From Granulimonas faecalis (lineage in GTDB: Bacteria > Actinomycetota > Coriobacteriia > Coriobacteriales > Atopobiaceae): 64,000 nt of DNA. The DNA is taken from contig NZ_BQKC01000001.1 of the NCBI RefSeq assembly GCF_022834715.1, forward strand, positions 346,501 to 410,500. Reading direction: 5' to 3'. The notes under the pieces are model-generated. The model was not told the origin of the DNA. It worked only from the letters and a program-made list of their open reading frames with translations, and made no database searches. Both the position numbers and the translations under genes were made by a program. Shown here piece after piece: positions 45,597 to 54,475 of the stretch (position 1 is its first letter; each line of letters begins with the position of its first letter).

Positions 45597-46217
45597 ATGG
45601 AGGCGTTCATCGACCAGTTCGGCTACCTGGCCGTCGGTGCCCTCATCCTCATCGAGAACGTGTTCCCGCCCATCCCGAGCGAGGTCATCCTGCCGCTGTC
45701 CGGCTTTCTCACCACCACAAGCCACCTCACCCTCCCCGGTGCGATCGTGGCCGCCACGGCGGGCTCGGTGCTCGGCGCGTTCATCCTCTACGGCATCGGC
45801 CGCGTCATCAGCCGCGAGCGTCTCGTGGCGTTCTTCGAGACGAGACCCATGCGCCTGCTCGGGTTCACCGGGGCCGACGTCGAGCGCGTCGTGGGGTGGT
45901 TCGAGACCCGCGGGCAGCTCTCCGTCCTGCTCTGCCGCTGCGTGCCCGGCGTGCGCAGCCTCATCTCCATCCCGGCCGGCACCGCCCGCATGGGCGTTGG
46001 ACGCTTCACGCTCTACACGCTGGCGGGGTCCCTCCTGTGGAACACCGTGCTCTGCGGCCTGGGTGCGGCGGCGGGCGACGCCTGGCACAATGTGGCCGGC
46101 TCCGTGGCCTGGGCCTCCGACGTGCTCAAGCTGGCCGTCGTGGCCCTGCTCGCGGCGGGCGCCTGCTGGTGGGTCGTGCGCCGGGCGGTCCCCGCGTGGC
46201 GTGAGGACCGCGCCTAG
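45597..46217 (+). CDS. DedA-family membrane protein
   Basis: The 206-residue integral membrane protein belongs to the DedA/SNARE-associated family of predicted lipid scramblases or flippases. Characteristic parts are ENVFPPIPSEVILPLSGFL near 18-36, the membrane re-entrant GSVLGAFILYGIGR, and the conserved FETRGQLSVLLCRCVPGVRS, followed by SIPAGTARM. ATAAGGAGAG precedes the ATG. It has no operon partner. Confidence 0.9.
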   Translation: MEAFIDQFGYLAVGALILIENVFPPIPSEVILPLSGFLTTTSHLTLPGAIVAATAGSVLGAFILYGIGRVISRERLVAFFETRPMRLLGFTGADVERVVGWFETRGQLSVLLCRCVPGVRSLISIPAGTARMGVGRFTLYTLAGSLLWNTVLCGLGAAAGDAWHNVAGSVAWASDVLKLAVVALLAAGACWWVVRRAVPAWREDRA

Positions 46218-46524
46218 CGGGGCTTTCCCACCTCCTCCTCGTCGCACCCCCCCCTGTCCGCGCACCTCCCCGCCGCACCTGAACACGGATAGGGGCGACC
46301 CTCTCGGCACCTGAACGCGGTTGGGGGCGGATTCTGTGCACCTGAACGCATCCGAGGGCGACTTTCGGCGTAGAACGGCGCCGAAGGTCGCCCTCATTCA
46401 CGTTCAGGTGCGGAGTGTCCGTTGGTTTGTATATTCATGACGTTATATTATCGTAAGATTAATGACTCCTACCCCAGGGTACGACGCCAGGAGTGTAGGC
46501 ACCCTTCGAACCTTGGGAGCATGT
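46218..46524. repeat. Intergenic region with a 138-bp cacctgaac element
   Basis: At 46275-46412 three CACCTGAAC words are followed by GTTCAGGTG at the end, with the same order and internal text (TCCGAGGGCGACTTT then CGCCCTC) as 20896-21030. Downstream, 46425-46470 is AT-rich (TATTCATGACGTTATATTATCG) and probably holds the promoter of the binding-protein gene. Confidence 0.65.
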
Positions 46525-47886
46525 ATGAAGACGACTCATGGGATCACCCGCCGCGCGTTCGTCGGCGGCACCGCGCTGGCCGCCGCTCTCGGCCTGGCCG
46601 CCTGCAAGTCGGAGGGGGCGTCCGACGGCGGCTCCGGCTCCGACGGCCAGTCCGACGGCACGCTCTCGCTCTCGGTGGTGGGCCTCTCGTGCATCGACCC
46701 CTACAACGTGCAGGACGACACCGACATCTCCGTGTGCCGTCAGGTCTTCGACCCGCTCATGACCTATGACTTCAAGAAGGACGAGGTCGTGCCCTGTGCC
46801 GCCGAGTCCGTCTCGGCCAACGGCGACGGCACCGTCTTCACCTTCAAGATCCGCCAGGGCGCCACGTTCCACAACGGCGACAAGGTGGACGCCGCCGCCT
46901 TCCAGCGCGGCTGAAACCGCCTCGTGAACCCCAAGACCATGGACAGCCCCAGCGCCGTGGCCGGCGCGCTCTCCGCGGTCAAGGGCTACCAGGATGTTCT
47001 CGACGGCAAGGCCGACTCCCTCTCCGGCGTCTCATGCCCCGACGAGTACACCTTCCAGGTGACCCTCGACGAGCCGTTCTTCGAGTTCCCGATGATGTGC
47101 ACCCTCATGCAGGCCGCGCCGGTGCCCCAGGCGGCCCTCGACGACCCGAGCACCTTCTTCCACTCGCCCATCGGCAACGGCGCCTATAAGATCGACGGCG
47201 ACTGGGTGGACGGCCAGTACGTCAACCTCGCCGCCTACGACGGCTACACCGGCGAGGAGAGGCCCAAGGTGGGCAGGCTCCACATCATAATCCAGAAGGA
47301 CGTCTCCACGGGCTACCGCGAGTTCCAGGCCGGCAACGTTGACTACTGCGACGTCCCCACGGCCGAGATTTCCAACATCGAGAAGGAGTACGGCCTCTCC
47401 GAGGACGGCTACACCATCACCCCGGGCCACCAGCTCCTCATGGGCACCATGCCCGCCGTGTCGTACCTGGTGTTCAACCTCAAGGACCCGGCGCTCCAGG
47501 ACGCGCACCTGCGCCAGGCCATCAACCGCAACAACATAGTGAACACGGTGCTCCAGGGCTCCGCCGCCGTGGCCGACAACCTCGTGCCGCCGGCGTGCCA
47601 GGGCTACAGGCAGGGCCAGTGGGCCTACGCGCGGTACGACCCCGACAAGGCCAAGGAGCTCGTGGCCCAGTACTACCCGGATGGCACGCCAGAGCTGTCG
47701 TTCTTCTACAACGCCGACGGTGGCCACGCCGATACGGTCCAGGCCATCGCTGTCGTGGCCGAGGATGTGCCCTACGCGCCGCTGACCTTCTCGACCCTGC
47801 GGAAGCTCGGCTCCAAGCGCATCAAGGAGGCCTACGTGGCGCCCAACCGGGCCCAGAGCGACGCCTCCTGGAAGCTCGCGGAGTAG
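46525..47886 (+). pseudogene. Peptide ABC transporter binding protein with nonsense codon and deletion
   Basis: The precursor begins with a twin-arginine-type lipoprotein signal (TRRAFVGG and LAAC), so it would be a cell-surface SBP_bac_5 peptide-binding lipoprotein. At 46912-46914 a TGA replaces the TGG expected in QRGWNRLVNP. The same frame then continues to 47886. Near the C-terminus, VQAIAVVAEDVPYAPL joins two distant parts of the family, so roughly 80-100 residues are missing. The two independent lesions show a decaying gene. No permease or ATPase genes accompany it. Confidence 0.85.
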
Positions 47887-47911
47887 CACCCCGTCACGCA
47901 GTGCCGTCCGT

Positions 47912-47940
47912 GTGACAGAGGTGCCTGGCCCATCTGTCAC
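47912..47940 (+). repeat. gtgacag palindromic element after binding-protein pseudogene
   Basis: GTGACAGAGGTGCCTGGCCC continues to ATCTGTCAC, with 7-bp complementary ends. It is 25 bp after the stop codon, in sense orientation. Confidence 0.75.
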
Positions 47941-47965
47941 TTCGCATGTTGCGTGAATTATGACG

Positions 47966-47997
47966 GCCCCCTCCCGCGACACCATGCGGGAGGGGGC
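47966..47997. terminator. 12-bp hairpin between convergent genes
   Basis: GCCCCCTCCCGC at 47966-47977 pairs perfectly with 47986-47997 around an 8-nt loop. It sits between the binding-protein pseudogene and the convergent FGAM synthase gene. Confidence 0.6.
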
Positions 47998-48035
47998 TGT
48001 CGTCCAGGCCGTGCGACACCGAGAGTTCCGGGTGG

Positions 48036-48090
48036 TGGGACAAAAGTGCCCGACCATTGGGACAAAAGTGTCCGGGTGGTGGGACAGGGG
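48036..48090 (-). repeat. 55-bp 3'-end repeat, copy after FGAM synthase gene
   Basis: This is a full copy of the 27131-27185 form. It begins 8 bp after the FGAM synthase stop and reads in that gene's sense direction. Confidence 0.88.
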
Positions 48091-48098
48091 GGCGCCCC

Positions 48099-51000
48099 CT
48101 ACGCGAAGTAGGCCACGCCGCCTTCGATGAGCGGCTGGAACAGGTTGCCGCCCACGTTCTTGTACAGCCCGCTGCCGGAGCGCTCCGTGTGGCCCATCTT
48201 GCCCATCACGCGGCCGTCGGGGCTGCAGATGCCCTCGATGGCCAGGAGCGAGCCGTTGGGGTTCACCGAGAGGTCCATGGACGGCCGCCCGTTGTCGTCC
48301 ACGTACTGAGTGCACACCTGACCGCTCTCCACCATGGAGGCGAGCACGGCGTCGGGCGCCACAAAGCGGCCCTCGCCGTGGCTGACGGCCACCGTGTGCA
48401 CGTCTCCCACCTCGCACTTCGAGAGCCACGGCGACAGGTCGGAGCACACGCGCGTGCGCACAAGGCGGCTCTGGTGCCGGCCGATGCCGTTGAACGTGAG
48501 GGTGGGGCAGTCCTTGTCCATGGGCCGGATGTCGCCAAAGGGCACGAGGCCCAGCTTCACCAAAGCCTGGAAGCCGTTGCAGATGCCCAGCATGAGGCCG
48601 TCGCGGTCCTGCAGGAGGCGCCGCACGGCCTCGGTGACCGCCGGCGAGCGGAAGAATGCCGTGATGAACTTGGCGGAGCCGTCGGGCTCGTCGCCGCCGG
48701 AGAAGCCGCCGGGGATCATGACGATCTGGCTGCGGTCGATGGCGTCGGCCAGGGCGGCGCAGCTCTCGGCCACGGCGTCCGGCGTCAGGTTGTTGACCAC
48801 GAGGGTCTCGGCCACGGCGCCGGCGCGCCGGAAGGCCCGCGCGCTGTCAAACTCGCAGTTGTTGCCCGGGAACACCGGAATGACCACCCGGGGCCTGCCG
48901 GCGTCGGCGCCGATCAGCGACGGTCCGTGGTAGGTGGCGCCCACGCCGCCCGTCCAGGTGGCCTGGGGCACCTCGGGCAGGCCGGCGGCCTCCTCGGGTG
49001 CCGTGCGGTAGGGGAACACGCCCTCCAGCGGACGCTCCCAGGCCTCCTGCACGGCCGCCAGGTCCACGCACTCGTCGCCGGCGCGCAGCACGTACTCGTC
49101 CAGCGTCGTGCCGAGCAGGCCCACGGCAAGGCAGTCGGGGGCGTCCGGTACCTCGGCACCGTCGGCCAGCTCCACGATGAAGGAGCCGTAGGCGGGCGAG
49201 AAGAGCGCCTCTGCGCCGTGGCTCGCCACGAAGGTGGGGTCGAGCTCGATGCCCAGGCCGTTGCCCAGGCTCATCTTGAACAGGGTCTCGGCCGTGGCGC
49301 CGTAGCCGGGCGTGGCCACGGAGAGCGCGGCCCCGCTTCCCACGAGCTTTTCCACAAGGGCCATGGCGCACTTCTCGGCGCCGGCCTCGGGCACGAGGGG
49401 GGCGTCGTCGCGGTAGCGCGGCACGATGCCCAGCAGCCGGTGGCCGGCCCCCTTGAACTCGGGGGAGGTCACGCGGTCCACGGGACCCACGGCCGTGGCA
49501 AACGACACCAGGGTGGGGGGCACGTCCAGCTCGTCAAAGGAGCCGCTCATGGAGTCCTTGCCGCCGATGGCGCCCACCCCGAGGTCCAACTGGGCGTCCA
49601 AGGCGCCGAGCACCGAGGCCACGGGCTTGCCCCAGCGGGCGGGTTCGTCGCGCAGGCGCTCGAAGTACTCCTGGAACGTGAGGTAGGCGTCCTCGCGGTG
49701 GAAGCCGGCCGCTACAAGGCGCGCCACGCTCTCCACCACGGCCAGGTAGGCACCGGAATACTGGTCGGCCGCAGAGAGGTAGGGGTTGAAGCCCCAGGCC
49801 ATGCCCGAGCACGTGGTGGTCTCGCCGTCCACGGGCAGCTTTGCCACCATGGCGCTCGGCGGCGTGAGCTGGCGCGAGCCGCCGTGGGGCATCAAAACGG
49901 TGGCGGCGCCGATGGTGGAGTCAAACCGCTCGGAGAGGCCCTTGTTGGAGGCTACGTTGAGGTCGGAGACAACGGCCGTCAGACGCTCGGCCAAAGGCAG
50001 CGCGTCGTCTGCCCAGGCCGCCGGCACGTCCCACGCCTTGGGCGCTTCCACCAGCGCGTCCTGATGCTTGGGCGCGCCGTTGGAGGCGAGGAACTCGCGC
50101 GAGAGGTCCACCACGGTGTCGCCGCGCCAGGCCATGGTGACCCGCGGCTCGGCCGTCACGGTGGCGATGGGCGTGGCCTCGAGGTTCTCGCCGCGGGCCA
50201 GCTCGATGAAGGCGTCCACGTCCTCGGGCGCCAGGGCCACGGCCATGCGCTCCTGGCTCTCGGAGATGGCGAGCTCGGTGCCGTCCAACCCCTCGTACTT
50301 CTTGGGCACGGCGTCGAGGTCGATGGCCAGGCCGTCGGCGAGCTCGCCCACGGCCACCGACACGCCGCCGGCGCCGAAGTCGTTGCAGCGCTTGATCATC
50401 CGGCAGGCCTCGGCGTTGCGGAACAGGCGCTGGAGCTTGCGCTCCACGGGGGCGTTGCCCTTCTGCACCTCGGCGCCGCAGGTCTCGATGGAGGTGGCGG
50501 TGTGCGACTTCGACGAGCCCGTGGCCCCGCCGATGCCGTCGCGGCCCGTGCGGCCGCCGAGCAGCACCACCACGTCGCCGGGGGTGGGCTCCTCGCGGCG
50601 CACGTTGGCGGCCGGTGCGGCGCCCACCACGGCGCCGATCTCCATGCGCTTGGCGGCGTAGCCGGGGTGGTAGAGCTCGGCCACCTGGCCGGTGGCCAGG
50701 CCGATCTGGTTGCCGTAGGAGGAGTAGCCCCCCGCCGCGGTGGTCACGAGCTTGCGCTGGGGGAGCTTGCCGGGCAGGGTGTCCGCCACAGGCACCGTGG
50801 GGTCGGCCGCGCCGGTGACGCGCATGGCCTGGTAGACGTAGGAGCGCCCGGAGAGCGGGTCGCGGATGGCGCCGCCGATGCAGGTGGCCGCGCCGCCGAA
50901 GGGCTCGATCTCGGTGGGGTGGTTGTGGGTCTCGTTCTTGAAGAGGTAGAGCCAGTCCTGCTCCTCGCCGTCCACGTCCACCCTCACCTTGACGGTGCAG

Positions 51001-51878
51001 GCGTTGATCTCGTCGGATTCGTCGAGACCCGTGAGCACGCCCTGCGCCTTGAGGGCGCGGGCGCCGATGGTGCCCATGTCCATGAGGCAGACGGGCTTGG
51101 CGTCGCGGCCCAGGCTGTGGCGGCACTTCAGGTAGCGGTCGAACGCCCTCTGCACACGGCTGTCCTCGATGGTCACGGAGTCGAGCTCGGTGCCGAAGGT
51201 GGTGTGGCGGCAGTGGTCGGACCAGTAGGTGTCGATGACCCGGATCTCGGTGATGGTGGGGTCGCGCCTCTCGCCCGAGAAATACTCGCGGCAGAAGCGC
51301 GCGTCGTCTGCGTCCATGGCCAGGCCGCGCTCGGCGATAAACTCTGCCAGCTGTGCGTCGTCCCAGGTGCGAAAGCCGTCAAGAACCTCCACTTCTTTTG
51401 GGGCCGGGAAGTCCTGGGCCAGCGTGCCAGGCTTGTCCAACCCGGCAAGGCGCGCCTCCACGGGGTTCACCACGTAGGCCTTCACGCGCTCCACGTCCTC
51501 GGGCGAGAGCTCCCCTTCGAGCGCGTACACGGTGGCCGAGCGCACGAGCGGCCGCTCTTTCTGGCTGATGAGCTGCACGCACTCGCTGGCCGACTCCGCC
51601 CGCTGGTCGAACTGGCCGGGCAGGTACTCCACGGCAAACACAGCGGCCCCGCCCGAGGGGGGCAGCTTGTCTGTGACATTGTCCGATTGCGGCTCCGAAA
51701 AGACCGTGGGCACGCAGGCGGCGAACGTCGCCTCGTCCACGCCCTCCACGTCGTAGCGGTTGAACAGGCGCAGGCCGGTGAGGCCCGCTATGCCCACGAT
51801 GTCGCGCAGCTCTTGGGCAAGGGACTGCGCCTCGATGTCGAACCCGGGCTTTTTCTCTACGTAGATCCTTGAAACCAT
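48099..51878 (-). CDS. purL: Phosphoribosylformylglycinamidine synthase (single-chain PurL)
   Basis: The 1259-residue cytoplasmic enzyme converts FGAR to FGAM in purine synthesis. The N-terminal part carries the linker and synthase domains (SDHCRHTTF, NETHNHPTEIEPFGGAATCIGG, GRTGRDGIGGATGS). The C-terminal glutaminase domain has the nucleophile cysteine in LMLGICNGFQAL and IPGGFSGGDEPDGS. The length and features fit the single-chain type found in Clostridia and some anaerobes. The ATG at 51878 is chosen because the conserved text starts there; the ribosome site is weak. It is monocistronic here. Confidence 0.95.
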   Translation of the reverse strand: MVSRIYVEKKPGFDIEAQSLAQELRDIVGIAGLTGLRLFNRYDVEGVDEATFAACVPTVFSEPQSDNVTDKLPPSGGAAVFAVEYLPGQFDQRAESASECVQLISQKERPLVRSATVYALEGELSPEDVERVKAYVVNPVEARLAGLDKPGTLAQDFPAPKEVEVLDGFRTWDDAQLAEFIAERGLAMDADDARFCREYFSGERRDPTITEIRVIDTYWSDHCRHTTFGTELDSVTIEDSRVQRAFDRYLKCRHSLGRDAKPVCLMDMGTIGARALKAQGVLTGLDESDEINACTVKVRVDVDGEEQDWLYLFKNETHNHPTEIEPFGGAATCIGGAIRDPLSGRSYVYQAMRVTGAADPTVPVADTLPGKLPQRKLVTTAAGGYSSYGNQIGLATGQVAELYHPGYAAKRMEIGAVVGAAPAANVRREEPTPGDVVVLLGGRTGRDGIGGATGSSKSHTATSIETCGAEVQKGNAPVERKLQRLFRNAEACRMIKRCNDFGAGGVSVAVGELADGLAIDLDAVPKKYEGLDGTELAISESQERMAVALAPEDVDAFIELARGENLEATPIATVTAEPRVTMAWRGDTVVDLSREFLASNGAPKHQDALVEAPKAWDVPAAWADDALPLAERLTAVVSDLNVASNKGLSERFDSTIGAATVLMPHGGSRQLTPPSAMVAKLPVDGETTTCSGMAWGFNPYLSAADQYSGAYLAVVESVARLVAAGFHREDAYLTFQEYFERLRDEPARWGKPVASVLGALDAQLDLGVGAIGGKDSMSGSFDELDVPPTLVSFATAVGPVDRVTSPEFKGAGHRLLGIVPRYRDDAPLVPEAGAEKCAMALVEKLVGSGAALSVATPGYGATAETLFKMSLGNGLGIELDPTFVASHGAEALFSPAYGSFIVELADGAEVPDAPDCLAVGLLGTTLDEYVLRAGDECVDLAAVQEAWERPLEGVFPYRTAPEEAAGLPEVPQATWTGGVGATYHGPSLIGADAGRPRVVIPVFPGNNCEFDSARAFRRAGAVAETLVVNNLTPDAVAESCAALADAIDRSQIVMIPGGFSGGDEPDGSAKFITAFFRSPAVTEAVRRLLQDRDGLMLGICNGFQALVKLGLVPFGDIRPMDKDCPTLTFNGIGRHQSRLVRTRVCSDLSPWLSKCEVGDVHTVAVSHGEGRFVAPDAVLASMVESGQVCTQYVDDNGRPSMDLSVNPNGSLLAIEGICSPDGRVMGKMGHTERSGSGLYKNVGGNLFQPLIEGGVAYFA

Positions 51879-51990
51879 AGGTCTGAAGGCCTCTCTCTGT
51901 GCGTCCGGTCTGCACAGACCATGATAGCGTTGCCGACTTGGCGCTGCGCCCCTTCTGAAAAGGGCGGGCGCCCCGGCGCAGACAAGGGCA

Positions 51991-52014
51991 GACAAGGTAC
52001 CAGGTTGGTTTGTC
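51991..52014. repeat. gacaaggtacc 24-mer repeat
   Basis: GACAAGGTACCAGGTTGG followed by TTTGTC. Its reverse complement matches 54452-54475 at all but two positions. The ends (GACAA/TTGTC) are complementary. It lies upstream of the ZIP gene. Confidence 0.6.
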
Positions 52015-52094
52015 ACGCCCGCGAGCCCGATGCCGGCCGCCAGTCTGGGTATGCTCCCATGGACCTGCCTCCTCCATCCGAGAAAGAAGTCCTC

Positions 52095-52871
52095 GTGGAT
52101 CTCGCCCTTGCCCTGCTTTTGCCCCTCGCCGGTACCGTAGCCGGTTCTGCCTGCATGTTCTTTATGACCGGCACCATGAGCCCGCTTTTGCGCCGCGCCC
52201 TCACCGGGTTTGCCGCCGGCGTTATGGTGGCCGCTTCCATCTGGAGCCTCATCATCCCCGCCATGGACCAGTCGGAGGCCATGGGCAAGTTCGCCTTCGT
52301 CCCGGCGCTCGTGGGGTTCTGGGCCGGCGTGGGCTTCCTGCTCCTGCTCGACCACGTGGTGCCCCACGAGCACGCCGACGGCGAGGACGAGGGGCCCCAG
52401 AGCTCGCTGCCCAAGTCGGCCAAGCTGGCCCTGGCCGTGATCATCCACAACATCCCCGAGGGCATGGCTGTGGGCGCCCTCTGCGCCGGCTGGCTCATGG
52501 GCGGGGCGGACATCACTACCGGCGGCATGCTGGCCCTCTCGGCCGGCATCGCCATCCAGAACTTTCCCGAGGGCGCCATCGTCTCCATGCCCCTGCGCAG
52601 CGACGGCGTGAGCCGTCCCAAGGCCTTTGGCTGGGGCGTCTTCTCTGGCGTGGTGGAGCCTGTGGCGGCCCTCGCCACCATCGCTTTGGCCGAGCTCGTG
52701 ACTCCGGTGCTGCCCTACCTCCTGGGCTTTGCGGCCGGCGCCATGGTGTACGTGGTGGTGGAGGAGCTCATCCCCGAGACGGCCATGGGGGAGGGCCACT
52801 CCAATTTGGGCACGCTGCTGTTTTCTGTGGGCTTCACCCTGATGATGGTGCTGGACGTGGCCCTGGGGTGA
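52095..52871 (+). CDS. ZIP-family divalent metal transporter
   Basis: The 258-residue membrane protein matches ZupT/ZIP transporters that import zinc or related metals. Eight helices can be placed. Helix 4 carries the metal-binding HNIPEGMAVG and helix 5 carries QNFPEGAIVSMPL. A histidine-containing loop (PHEHADGED) lies before helix 4. GTG at 52095 is favoured as start because AGAAAGAAG precedes it and the family begins with LALALLLPLAGT-like text. An upstream ATG at 52059 is possible. Confidence 0.88.
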   Translation: MDLALALLLPLAGTVAGSACMFFMTGTMSPLLRRALTGFAAGVMVAASIWSLIIPAMDQSEAMGKFAFVPALVGFWAGVGFLLLLDHVVPHEHADGEDEGPQSSLPKSAKLALAVIIHNIPEGMAVGALCAGWLMGGADITTGGMLALSAGIAIQNFPEGAIVSMPLRSDGVSRPKAFGWGVFSGVVEPVAALATIALAELVTPVLPYLLGFAAGAMVYVVVEELIPETAMGEGHSNLGTLLFSVGFTLMMVLDVALG

Positions 52872-52955
52872 CGGGGGCGCTGTCACCTGTCCCGCCCCGT
52901 GCCTCGACGCCAGCCGCCCGCACCCCGGCCCATCGCTACCCCGCGCCCCTCTCCC

Positions 52956-52999
52956 GCGCCTGAAAGCGGTTGAGGGCGCCCCTATCCGCTTTCAGGCGC
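52956..52999. repeat. 14-bp inverted repeat of the cgcctgaaagcgg family
   Basis: GCGCCTGAAAGCGG at 52956-52969 is the exact complement of 52986-52999, with a 16-nt spacer containing GAGGGCGCCCCTAT. It lies 84 bp after the ZIP gene. Confidence 0.7.
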
Positions 53000-53178
53000 A
53001 TGTCGTGCTCGGGGCCTAGGTAAAGGCCCTGCCCCTGCTCCGGGCGTTCGTCGCATTCATCCGTGACGCTCCCGTGCCGTGCGCATGGGAGTCGCCGCGG
53101 CGGGGAACCTATCTGTACGGGCGCCCTCTCAGCCGATCCTGGGCGACGCCGCGTCGTCTGCAGGAGGGGGAGAGACCC

Positions 53179-53805
53179 ATGGCGTCATTCAAGCGCATGT
53201 TCATGAAGTTCTTCACAAAGGACCAAGAGGGCCGCTACCACGTGCTCACGGTGGAGTGGTGGCGCACCCTGTTCGTGGTCTTCTGCGTCTTTTGCTGGGT
53301 GGGCCATTGGCTCGAGATCCCTTATTGCACCTTTATGGACCAGTTCGGCATCGTGGCCGACGACTATGCCGTGTGGGTTGAACCGTGGTTCACCCCTTAC
53401 TGGGTCTACGGCATCGGCGCCGTGGCCATGACCTTGGTCATCGAGCCCTTCCGTGAGGACGTCATCACCAAGCGAAAGACCACGTGGGGCGCCGTGCTCG
53501 AGACGTTTGCCTGCACCGTGGCCGTGTCGGCCGTGCTTGAGACCGTCATCGGCCTCATCATCAACCAGCCCGACGCCGCCGGCACCTACCCCTACTGGGA
53601 CAACTCGCAGCTGCCTCTCAACATCCTGGGTCAGGGCTGGCTCGTGAACGACCTCGTCATCGGCGTTATGGCCATCTTGTATCTCTGGGTCTTCTATCCC
53701 GCCATCGACGCTTGGCTGCGCTCTTTGCGCCCCTGGGTGGCCAACACCCTGTGCCTCGCTCTCATCGCCCTCATTGTCGTGGCAGCTCTTTTGGCCTACC
53801 TGTAA
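53179..53805 (+). CDS. CmpB-like membrane protein (putative ABC transporter type IV)
   Basis: The 208-residue protein has five hydrophobic segments and resembles the poorly characterised ABC_trans_CmpB family. The motif FVVFCVFCWVGHWLEIPY in helix 1 and CTVAVSAVLETVIGLII in the middle match that pattern, where a glutamate follows each helix. CAGGAGGGGG precedes the ATG. No ATPase gene is adjacent. The function is unknown. Confidence 0.75.
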   Translation: MASFKRMFMKFFTKDQEGRYHVLTVEWWRTLFVVFCVFCWVGHWLEIPYCTFMDQFGIVADDYAVWVEPWFTPYWVYGIGAVAMTLVIEPFREDVITKRKTTWGAVLETFACTVAVSAVLETVIGLIINQPDAAGTYPYWDNSQLPLNILGQGWLVNDLVIGVMAILYLWVFYPAIDAWLRSLRPWVANTLCLALIALIVVAALLAYL

Positions 53806-53889
53806 AAACCGCTTTGAGGCCGCATATTTTAGGGATGCGTCTGCTCCGTGGCAGACGATAATCGCGTGGTTTGCGCTTGCTTATAGGCT

Positions 53890-53997
53890 GCAGTCACGGC
53901 GACGGGCTTTGCAGCGGGCAATACTGCAACCGAGCACGAGGGCGGCGGCATCTATATCAACAGCAGCAAGAACTATGCCGGCAGCTCCTCCGGATGC
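53890..53997 (+). other. Possible remnant of a beta-helix surface protein
   Basis: One open frame reads AAGNTATEHEGGGIYINSS, resembling the GNTA...GGGIYI repeats of beta-helix adhesins and autotransporter-like proteins. No start, ribosome site or further repeats are seen, and the frame runs into the convergent small gene. The 53806-54001 gap holds nothing else recognisable. Confidence 0.25.
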
Positions 53998-54001
53998 CCG
54001 C

Positions 54002-54283
54002 CTAGAAGCTCGTGTAGAAGCTCCCGTCAGACCCGAACAGCGTGTTTCCGATGCGCGAGAAGAACGTGCCGTCTGAGCTTGCGATGCCCGAAGGGGTCTC
54101 GGTGAGCACCGTCCCCTTGGACGAGAACACGGTGTTGCCGCATCGGGTATAGGTGGTGCCGTCCGACGAGAATGCCATGTTGCCGGTGCTCGTGACGGTC
54201 CGGAAAGAGCCGTCGCTGCCGATGACCGAGTGCATGCCGTTTTGGCTGGAAGCGTTGCCAAAAGGATTGTCGAAGGGGGCCAT
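54002..54283 (-). CDS. Small protein with five internal GSDGS-type repeats
   Basis: The 93-residue protein begins at the ATG at 54283 after GCGAAAGGA. After a short N-terminus (MAPFDNPFG) it consists of about five degenerate repeats of 12-18 residues: SVIGSDGSFRTVTSTG, NMAFSSDGTTYTRCG, NTVFSSKGTVLTETPSG, IASSDGTFFSRIG and NTLFGSDGSFYTSF. The consensus is N-x-[VL]-F-x-S-D-G-[ST]-x-[FY]-[TS]-x-x-G. There is no signal peptide or membrane helix. A beta-solenoid or small beta-sheet structure is likely. No known family is recognised. Confidence 0.7.
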   Translation of the reverse strand: MAPFDNPFGNASSQNGMHSVIGSDGSFRTVTSTGNMAFSSDGTTYTRCGNTVFSSKGTVLTETPSGIASSDGTFFSRIGNTLFGSDGSFYTSF

Positions 54284-54397
54284 GGGGGGGTCCTTTCGCC
54301 TCAATAGTCTCTGAAGAGTCATTCTCGCGCGGAGGGCCATAATCGTCAAGGGTTGAACCTTCCGATCCGGCCGGCATCCCCCTCTCCCATCTCTCTT

Positions 54398-54445
54398 CTG
54401 CGCCTGAAAGCGTCTGAGGGCACCCTCAGACGCTTTCAGGCGCAG
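54398..54445. repeat. 23-bp perfect inverted repeat with 2-nt loop
   Basis: Positions 54398-54420 are the exact complement of 54423-54445, separated only by CA. The arm contains GCGCCTGAAAGCG. This is the most perfect member of the family at 14836-14897 and 52956-52999. Confidence 0.8.
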
Positions 54446-54451
54446 GGCCGT

Positions 54452-54475
54452 GACAAAACAACCGGGTACCTTGTC
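54452..54475. repeat. gacaaaacaacc 24-mer repeat
   Basis: GACAAAACAACCGGGTACC followed by TTGTC. It is nearly the reverse complement of 51991-52014. The rest of the 54284-54694 gap holds no gene. The stretch 54476-54694 is less GC-rich and may be the leader of the ABC-F gene. Confidence 0.6.

Noticed and set aside
20896-46412. Repeat clusters as CRISPR arrays
   Set aside because: The units are palindromic, of unequal spacing, without regular unique spacers, and no cas genes are present.
46912-46914. TGA read as selenocysteine or tryptophan in the peptide-binding protein
   Set aside because: No SECIS-like structure or recoding context is visible, the family has Trp here, and a second lesion shows the gene is decaying.
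48057-51872. A 1271-codon open frame on the plus strand opposite the FGAM synthase gene
   Set aside because: It is a mirror frame created by GC-rich codon bias. Its product is dominated by Gly, Ala, His and Val, and the minus strand encodes a clear enzyme.
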